From contig JAUXUN010000028.1 of assembly GCA_030680855.1 (NCBI GenBank), positions 1 to 40,498 of the forward strand: a stretch of 40,498 bases of DNA. Direction: 5' to 3'. How positions within the stretch are numbered: position 1 is the stretch's first letter; every line of letters begins with the position of its first letter. Below, in pieces: positions 34,595 through 40,498 of the stretch. A program made the translations under genes and the position numbers. The notes under the pieces were generated by a model. That model saw nothing but the letters and a program-made list of their open reading frames with translations. It did no database searches and was not told where the DNA came from. The DNA comes from Aestuariivirga sp. (GTDB lineage Bacteria; Pseudomonadota; Alphaproteobacteria; Rhizobiales; Aestuariivirgaceae).

Positions 34595-35200
34595 ATGGTA
34601 GCAGCTCTCTTCTTTTATCTCTTCGCCAGCGTGGCCATAGCCTCTGCGGTGATGGTCATATCCTCGCGCAACCCCGTGCATTCCGTGCTGTTCCTCATTC
34701 TCTGCTTCTTCAATGCGGCGGGCCTGTTCATTTTGTTGGGGGCCGAATTCCTCGCCATGATCCTGGTCGTGGTCTATGTCGGCGCGGTGGCTGTGCTCTT
34801 CCTTTTTGTGGTCATGATGCTCGACGTCGATTTCGTCCAGCTCCGCCAGGGCATGCTGAATTACCTGCCAATTGGTGGAACCATCGGGCTCATTGTTCTG
34901 GTGGAACTGGCGCTGGTTGTCGGCACCTGGGCAATTTCCTCCGAGGCCTTGACCGCGGCGGGTGCGCCCTCATCGGGCAATGTCACCAACACCGAAGCAT
35001 TAGGCCAGATTCTCTACACCAAATATGTCTATTTCTTCGAGGCCGCAGGCCTTGTGCTTCTCGTGGCCATGATTGGCGCCATCGTCCTGACGCTCCGCCA
35101 CAAGCAGGGCGTCAAACGCCAGGATGTTTCGGTTCAGGTGGCGCGTAATCCGGCAACCGCCATGGAAGTCGTCAAGGTCAAGCCGGGGCAGGGGATCTGA
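34595..35200 (+). CDS. nuoJ: NADH-quinone oxidoreductase subunit J
   Basis: This 201-residue membrane subunit has five helices. The third carries the conserved [20 protein letters not shown] with its pi-bulge region. The C-terminal ~40 residues ([20 protein letters not shown]) are a cytoplasmic or periplasmic charged tail. GGGAGAGACAG lies upstream. nuoK follows 2 bases after the stop. Confidence 0.96.
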   Translation: MVAALFFYLFASVAIASAVMVISSRNPVHSVLFLILCFFNAAGLFILLGAEFLAMILVVVYVGAVAVLFLFVVMMLDVDFVQLRQGMLNYLPIGGTIGLIVLVELALVVGTWAISSEALTAAGAPSSGNVTNTEALGQILYTKYVYFFEAAGLVLLVAMIGAIVLTLRHKQGVKRQDVSVQVARNPATAMEVVKVKPGQGI

Positions 35201-35202
35201 TC

Positions 35203-35511
35203 ATGACCATTGGCCTTTCGCATTATCTCACCGTTGCCGCCATCCTCTTCACCATTGGCATTTTCGGCATATTCCTGAACCGCAAGAACGTCATCGTCAT
35301 CATGATGTCGATTGAGCTGATGTTGCTGGCGGTGAACATCAATGTCGTGGCGTTCTCGGCTGCCCTGCATGATCTTGTCGGGCAGGTATTCGCCCTTCTG
35401 GTCCTCACCGTTGCCGCCGGGGAAGCAGCCATCGGCCTGGCCATTCTTGTCACCTACTTCCGCAACCGCGGCTCCATCGCGGTGGAAGACATCAATCTCA
35501 TGAAGGGCTGA
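35203..35511 (+). CDS. nuoK: NADH-quinone oxidoreductase subunit K
   Basis: This 102-residue subunit is a MrpC-like three-helix protein. The two buried glutamates used in proton pumping are present at Glu38 ([12 protein letters not shown]) and Glu74 ([10 protein letters not shown]). The length and order after nuoJ are standard. Confidence 0.97.
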   Translation: MTIGLSHYLTVAAILFTIGIFGIFLNRKNVIVIMMSIELMLLAVNINVVAFSAALHDLVGQVFALLVLTVAAGEAAIGLAILVTYFRNRGSIAVEDINLMKG

Positions 35512-35522
35512 AGCGAAAACCA

Positions 35523-37535
35523 ATGTATCAGGCCATCGTATTCCTCCCCCTCATCGGTGCTCTCATCGCGGGGCTCGCGGGCACCAAGATTTTCCAGAAT
35601 CTTGGCCGCGATGCGGATGTCTATGGCGATCACACCGCCCATGCCGATCACGCCCATGACGATCACCACGGCCACTATGAAGGCCCAGCCTGGCCCATGT
35701 ATCTCACCACGGGCCTGCTCTGCGTATCAGCCGTTTTGTCATGGATCGTGTTTCTTGGCTTTTTGCATGAGGGCCATGACGCGAAAGTCGAAGTTCTGCG
35801 CTGGGTGAATTCCGGCGCCTTTACCGCCAATTGGACGCTGCGCATCGATACGCTGACGGTCGTCATGCTTGTGGTGGTGAATACCATCTCGGCCCTCGTG
35901 CATGTCTATTCCCTTGGCTACATGAGCCATGACGAGCATCAGCCGCGCTTTTTCGCCTATCTCTCGCTTTTCACCTTCGCCATGTTGATGCTGGTCACCT
36001 CCGACAATCTCCTGCAGATGTTCTTTGGCTGGGAAGGCGTGGGGCTTATGTCCTATCTGCTCATCGGTTTCTGGTACACCCGCGAAAGCGCCAATGCCGC
36101 CGCCATCAAGGCTTTCGTGGTGAACCGCGTTGGCGACTTCGGCTTTGCGCTCGGCATCTTCGGCTGCTTCTACGTGTTCCAATCCGTTGAATTCGATACG
36201 ATCTTTGCGGCTGCAAGCACGCAAACGGGCAAGACCATTCATTTCCTGAGTTGGGAGTTTGATACGCTCACCACGCTCTGTTTGCTGTTGTTCATGGGAG
36301 CCATGGGCAAATCAGCCCAATTCCTGCTCCACACCTGGCTGCCGGACGCCATGGAGGGCCCAACGCCGGTTTCCGCCCTTATCCATGCCGCGACCATGGT
36401 GACCGCCGGCGTGTTCCTCGTGGCCCGCCTGTCACCGCTCTATGAACTGGCCCCCCACGCCAAGGAGGTTGTCGTCATTGTGGGCGCCATCACCGCCTTC
36501 TTCGCCGCAACCGTGGGCCTCGTGCAAAACGACATCAAGCGCGTCATCGCCCATTCCACCTGTTCGCAGCTCGGTTACATGTTCGTGGCCCTGGGGCTGG
36601 GCGCCTATGGCATCGCCATCTTCCATCTCTTCACCCATGCCTTCTTCAAGGCACTTTTGTTCCTCGGCTCAGGCTCGGTCATCCACGCCATGTCAGGCGA
36701 GCAGGACATGCGCAAGATGGGTGGCCTGGCGCCACATATCAAAAAGACCTGGATATTGATGGTGATCGGTAACCTCGCCCTCACCGGCTTCCCGCTTACC
36801 GCCGGCTATTATTCCAAGGATGCCATCATCGAAAGCGCCTTTGCCGGCCATAGCACATTTGCCTTCGCGCTCCTGGTCGTCGCTGCCTTCTGCACCTCGT
36901 TCTATTCCTGGCGCCTGGCCTTCATGACTTTCAACGGCAAGTCGCGCGCTGACGCGCATACCATGGAGCACGTGCACGAAAGCCCGAATGTGATGCTGGT
37001 GCCCCTCTATGTGCTTGCTGCGGGCGCTTTGCTCGCAGGCATTATTTTCGCACCTTATTTCATCGGACATGAGGAGGCGTTGTTCTGGGGATCGGCCATT
37101 TACCGCGGCCCTGAAAATCAAATCATCCATCACATCCATGATGTCCCGTTCTGGGTGAAGGCCGCACCCTTCGTGGTGATGGTTCTGGGTTTTCTGCTGG
37201 CTTTCCTGTTTTATATCCGTGACACCTCACTGCCACAAAAGCTCGCTGCCATGAATTGGCCCCTGTACCAATTCCTGCTCAACAAGTGGTACTTCGACGA
37301 GCTCTATTGGCTGATTTTCACCCGTCCTACCATGTGGCTCGGCCGCTTCCTGTGGAAGAAGGGCGATGGCTTTGTGATTGACGGATTGGGGCCGGATGGC
37401 GTTTCAGCCCGTGTTATTGACGTCACGCGCGGCGTGGTGCGCCTGCAAACCGGTTATGTGTATCACTATGCCTTCGCCATGCTGATTGGCGTGGCCGCCC
37501 TTGTGTCCTGGTTTACCTTCGGAGGGACACACTGA
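35523..37535 (+). CDS. nuoL: NADH-quinone oxidoreductase subunit L with a His-rich loop
   Basis: This 670-residue distal antiporter-like proton pump subunit has many hydrophobic helices and a long C-terminal lateral helix. Signatures are [19 protein letters not shown] with the channel Glu, and [20 protein letters not shown]. An unusual feature is the loop between helices 1 and 2: residues 37-51 contain seven His with Asp ([19 protein letters not shown]). NuoL proteins known to me lack this. It may bind a metal or be neutral. It overlaps nuoM by one base (TGATG). Confidence 0.96.
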   Translation: MYQAIVFLPLIGALIAGLAGTKIFQNLGRDADVYGDHTAHADHAHDDHHGHYEGPAWPMYLTTGLLCVSAVLSWIVFLGFLHEGHDAKVEVLRWVNSGAFTANWTLRIDTLTVVMLVVVNTISALVHVYSLGYMSHDEHQPRFFAYLSLFTFAMLMLVTSDNLLQMFFGWEGVGLMSYLLIGFWYTRESANAAAIKAFVVNRVGDFGFALGIFGCFYVFQSVEFDTIFAAASTQTGKTIHFLSWEFDTLTTLCLLLFMGAMGKSAQFLLHTWLPDAMEGPTPVSALIHAATMVTAGVFLVARLSPLYELAPHAKEVVVIVGAITAFFAATVGLVQNDIKRVIAHSTCSQLGYMFVALGLGAYGIAIFHLFTHAFFKALLFLGSGSVIHAMSGEQDMRKMGGLAPHIKKTWILMVIGNLALTGFPLTAGYYSKDAIIESAFAGHSTFAFALLVVAAFCTSFYSWRLAFMTFNGKSRADAHTMEHVHESPNVMLVPLYVLAAGALLAGIIFAPYFIGHEEALFWGSAIYRGPENQIIHHIHDVPFWVKAAPFVVMVLGFLLAFLFYIRDTSLPQKLAAMNWPLYQFLLNKWYFDELYWLIFTRPTMWLGRFLWKKGDGFVIDGLGPDGVSARVIDVTRGVVRLQTGYVYHYAFAMLIGVAALVSWFTFGGTH

Positions 37536-39049
37536 TGTCTGGCTGGATCCTGTCCTTTGTCACCTTTGCGCCACTGGTCGGCGTCGCCTTTATCCTGATT
37601 GCCCGCGGCGAGGATGCCGTGGCCAAGCGCACCATCCGCTGGACGGCGCTGTGGACCACCATAGTCACGTTCATCGTCTCGCTGCTGATTTGGCTCAACT
37701 TCAACCCGAATGAATCGGGCTTCCAGCTTGTTGAGCGCCATGAATGGCTGGGCGGCATTGCCTCCTACCAAATGGGCGTTGACGGCATTTCCATGTTGTT
37801 TGTCATGCTCACTACATTCCTCATGCCGATCTGCATTCTGGCGAGCTGGCATGTGGAAAAGCGCGTGCGCGAATACATGATCGCCTTCCTCGTGCTCGAG
37901 ACCCTGATGATCGGCGTGTTCACCGCCCTTGATCTGGTGTTGTTCTATGTCTTCTTCGAAGCTGGCCTCATCCCCATGTTCCTGATTATCGGAGTCTGGG
38001 GCGGCCCGCGCCGCGTCTATGCCAGCTTCAAGTTCTTCCTCTATACCCTGCTGGGCTCGGTGCTGATGCTGATCGCCATCATCGCCATGTATTGGCAATC
38101 TGGAACTACGGATATTGTGGCGCTGCTCTCGCGCAGCCCCGGTTTCCCTCCTGAAATGCAAACCTGGCTGTGGCTTGCCTTCTTTGCCTCCTTCGCCGTG
38201 AAAATGCCCATGTGGCCGGTTCACACCTGGTTGCCTGACGCGCACGTCGAAGCGCCTACCGCTGGTTCGGTAATCCTGGCTGCTATCCTCCTGAAAATGG
38301 GCGGCTATGGTTTCCTGCGCTTCTCGCTGCCCATGTTCCCGGACGCGAGTCTCTATTTCCAGCCCTTCGTCTACACGCTCTCCATTGTCGCCATCATCTA
38401 CACCTCGCTCGTAGCCCTGATGCAGGAGGACATGAAGAAGCTCATCGCCTATTCATCGGTCGCCCACATGGGCTTTGTCACCATGGGCATCTTCGCCATG
38501 ACGCGGCAGAGCATTGACGGCGCCCTGTTCCAGATGATTTCCCATGGCCTTGTCTCCGGCGCGCTCTTCCTTTGCGTCGGCGTTGTCTATGACCGCATGC
38601 ACACCCGCGAAATCGCCGCCTATGGCGGGCTGGTCAGCCGCATGCCGCTTTACGCCTTTACCTTCATGCTCTTTACCATGGCGAATGTGGGACTGCCCGG
38701 AACCTCCGGGTTTGTCGGTGAATTCCTCGTCCTGCTGGGAACGTTCCAGAACAACACCTGGGTTGCCTTCTTTGCCACAACCGGGGTTATTCTCTCTGCC
38801 TGTTATGCGCTCTGGCTCTATCGCCGCGTGGTCTTCGGCAAGCTGGAGAAGTCGTCGCTGGCCCATATCGCGGACATGACGCCCCGTGAACTTGCCACCC
38901 TTGCTCCGCTCGTCGTGCTCACGATCCTGTTTGGTGTTTATCCTGCGCCGATCCTTGATGTATTCGGCGCCTCCGTTGAAAATCTCATGAAGACGGTGCA
39001 AACCGCTGCGGCTGCGGCCCAGGCGCTTACAACCGCTTCGCTGCAATAA
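37535..39049 (+). CDS. nuoM: NADH-quinone oxidoreductase subunit M
   Basis: This 504-residue antiporter-like proton pump subunit has about 14 helices. The channel glutamate lies in [20 protein letters not shown], and the broken-helix region in [20 protein letters not shown]. It starts within the nuoL stop (TGATG). nuoN follows 10 bases after the stop. Confidence 0.97.
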   Translation: MSGWILSFVTFAPLVGVAFILIARGEDAVAKRTIRWTALWTTIVTFIVSLLIWLNFNPNESGFQLVERHEWLGGIASYQMGVDGISMLFVMLTTFLMPICILASWHVEKRVREYMIAFLVLETLMIGVFTALDLVLFYVFFEAGLIPMFLIIGVWGGPRRVYASFKFFLYTLLGSVLMLIAIIAMYWQSGTTDIVALLSRSPGFPPEMQTWLWLAFFASFAVKMPMWPVHTWLPDAHVEAPTAGSVILAAILLKMGGYGFLRFSLPMFPDASLYFQPFVYTLSIVAIIYTSLVALMQEDMKKLIAYSSVAHMGFVTMGIFAMTRQSIDGALFQMISHGLVSGALFLCVGVVYDRMHTREIAAYGGLVSRMPLYAFTFMLFTMANVGLPGTSGFVGEFLVLLGTFQNNTWVAFFATTGVILSACYALWLYRRVVFGKLEKSSLAHIADMTPRELATLAPLVVLTILFGVYPAPILDVFGASVENLMKTVQTAAAAAQALTTASLQ

Positions 39050-39059
39050 AGGCCCGCCA

Positions 39060-40498
39060 ATGGATTTCCTGCAAAATTACGATGCCGTGGCAAGCCTGCC
39101 GGAAATCGTGCTGGCGTGCCTCGCCATGGCCTTGCTGATGTACGGGGTATTCAAGAAGGGCGATGCCAATGACAACGTCACCCTCGGAGCCGTTGTTTCG
39201 CTGGCCCTTGTTGCCGCACTTGTCATCTTTACGAGCGAAGGCAAGGTAACGGCTTTCGGTGGCGCCTTCGTGGTCGATACCTTTGCCCGCGTGATGAAGG
39301 TCATGGCGCTTTTCGGTTCGGCCGTGGCGATAGTCCTGTCCAGCCATTTCATGAAGCGTGTGAAAATGGCGCGTTTTGAGTATCCGATCCTCGTCATGCT
39401 GGCGAGCGTTGGCATGATGATGATGATTTCCGCCAATGATCTCATCTCGCTCTATGTGGGTCTCGAACTGCAGTCGCTTTCGCTCTATGTCGTTGCCGCG
39501 ATTGACAGGGACAGCACACGGTCTTCCGAAGCGGGCCTCAAATATTTTGTACTCGGCGCACTTTCCTCAGGCATGCTGCTCTACGGCGCCTCGCTTGTCT
39601 ATGGCTTCACCGGCACGACGACCTTCCCGCAGATTGCCACGGCACTCAGCGCCAGTGGTTCCAGTCTCGGCCTGGTTTTCGGGCTCGTATTCATCATTGC
39701 AGGCCTTGCCTTCAAGGTTTCCGCCGTGCCGTTCCACATGTGGACGCCTGATGTCTATGAAGGCGCACCGACACCCGTAACGGCTTTTTTCGCCGCTGCT
39801 CCCAAGATCGCCGCCATGGCGCTGTTTGTCCGGGTCATGATCTCGCCCTTTGCCGCCGTGGTTCAGGACTGGCAGCAGATCCTCGTCTTTGTGTCCATTG
39901 CCTCGATGGTGCTTGGCGCCTTTGCGGCAATCGGCCAGAACAATATCAAGCGCCTGCTGGCCTATTCCTCCATCGGCCATATGGGTTTTGCCCTCGTGGG
40001 GCTCGCCTCGGGAAGCCAGGAGGGGGCGCAGGGCGTGATCGTCTACATGATGATCTATCTCATCTCCACCCTTGGCGTGTTTGCCTGCGTCCTCGCCATG
40101 CGCCGCAAGGGCCAGCATCTTGAGCAGGTCTCTGACCTAGCAGGCCTCGCCCACAACAATAAGGCGCTGGCTTTCGTTTTCGCCATGCTGATGTTCTCGC
40201 TGGCCGGCATTCCGCCGCTTGCCGGCTTCTTCGGCAAGTATTTCGTTTTCCTCGCTGCGGTGAAATCAGGCCTCTATGCCCTGGCCATCATCGGTGTCGT
40301 CGCCAGCGTGGTGGGCGCTTACTATTATCTCCGCATCGTGAAGATCATCTATTTTGATGAGCCCGCCGAAAAATTCGATGCCCTCGATGGAGAGGTGAAA
40401 TGGGTAGCCTATGCCAGCGGCGCCTTTGCCCTGCTGTTCGTGGGCTTTGCCAATTATCTGGTGAACCTGGCGGAAGCCGCCGCCAAGTCGCTCTATTG
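39060..40498 (+). CDS. nuoN: NADH-quinone oxidoreductase subunit N (partial at window end)
   Basis: This is the third antiporter-like subunit, 479 codons seen and almost complete for the family. It begins [20 protein letters not shown]. Signatures are [20 protein letters not shown] with the conserved Glu, [20 protein letters not shown] and [20 protein letters not shown]. The frame runs off the window without a stop. It ends the core nuo set in the usual order. Confidence 0.96.
   Translation, partial: MDFLQNYDAVASLPEIVLACLAMALLMYGVFKKGDANDNVTLGAVVSLALVAALVIFTSEGKVTAFGGAFVVDTFARVMKVMALFGSAVAIVLSSHFMKRVKMARFEYPILVMLASVGMMMMISANDLISLYVGLELQSLSLYVVAAIDRDSTRSSEAGLKYFVLGALSSGMLLYGASLVYGFTGTTTFPQIATALSASGSSLGLVFGLVFIIAGLAFKVSAVPFHMWTPDVYEGAPTPVTAFFAAAPKIAAMALFVRVMISPFAAVVQDWQQILVFVSIASMVLGAFAAIGQNNIKRLLAYSSIGHMGFALVGLASGSQEGAQGVIVYMMIYLISTLGVFACVLAMRRKGQHLEQVSDLAGLAHNNKALAFVFAMLMFSLAGIPPLAGFFGKYFVFLAAVKSGLYALAIIGVVASVVGAYYYLRIVKIIYFDEPAEKFDALDGEVKWVAYASGAFALLFVGFANYLVNLAEAAAKSLY

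Overview
The window looks like chromosomal DNA of a GC-rich alphaproteobacterium, most likely of the Hyphomicrobiales (Rhizobiales) or a close relative. This rests on the gene order tig-clpP-clpX-lon-hupB-tRNA-Val, a complete nuoA-N operon whose NuoE carries an Ala/Pro/Lys-rich tail, a glnB-glnA pair behind a sigma-54 type promoter, and palindromic intergenic elements resembling those of rhizobia. The lineage is inferred from protein character and synteny; no database search was made.

Layout. (1) 1-1.5 kb, minus strand: glnB and the first 347 codons of glnA. (2) 1.6-3.0 kb: a small accessory patch with an AbrB/VapC toxin-antitoxin pair and a GNAT acetyltransferase broken by a stop codon and a frameshift. 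(3) 3.1-6.6 kb, plus strand: PPi-dependent phosphofructokinase, a fused NAD(P)H-hydrate repair enzyme and an EamA transporter, overlapping end to start; a convergent ureohydrolase (agmatinase-like) follows. (4) 7.6-14.7 kb, an accessory zone: two small exported proteins, a HigBA/RelE-type toxin-antitoxin pair with a perfect 19-bp operator, an inverted-repeat element, a secreted and a membrane-anchored protein of unknown function, a 949-residue AT-richer protein joining a PD-(D/E)XK nuclease-like motif to an N6-adenine DNA methyltransferase, and two tandem paralogous small proteins. (5) 14.8-22.1 kb: tRNA-Leu, then the protein-quality-control block tig, clpP, clpX, lon, then hupB and tRNA-Val. 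(6) 22.2-24.9 kb: a coiled-coil protein, a frameshifted Rsm22-like methyltransferase, a RidA-family protein and tRNA-Asp. (7) 25.1 kb to the end: nuoA to nuoN for respiratory complex I, with three extra small genes inside the operon and a palindromic element between nuoE and nuoF; nuoN runs off the window.

How the genes work together: glnB/glnA handle nitrogen sensing and ammonium assimilation. Trigger factor, ClpXP and Lon form a folding and degradation unit. NuoA-N couple NADH oxidation to quinone reduction and proton pumping. The items that deserve attention are the single-chain nuclease-methyltransferase with its companions, the small genes coupled by ATGA overlaps inside the nuo operon, the toxin gene with no usable start codon at its expected N-terminus, and the His-rich segments in trigger factor and NuoL.
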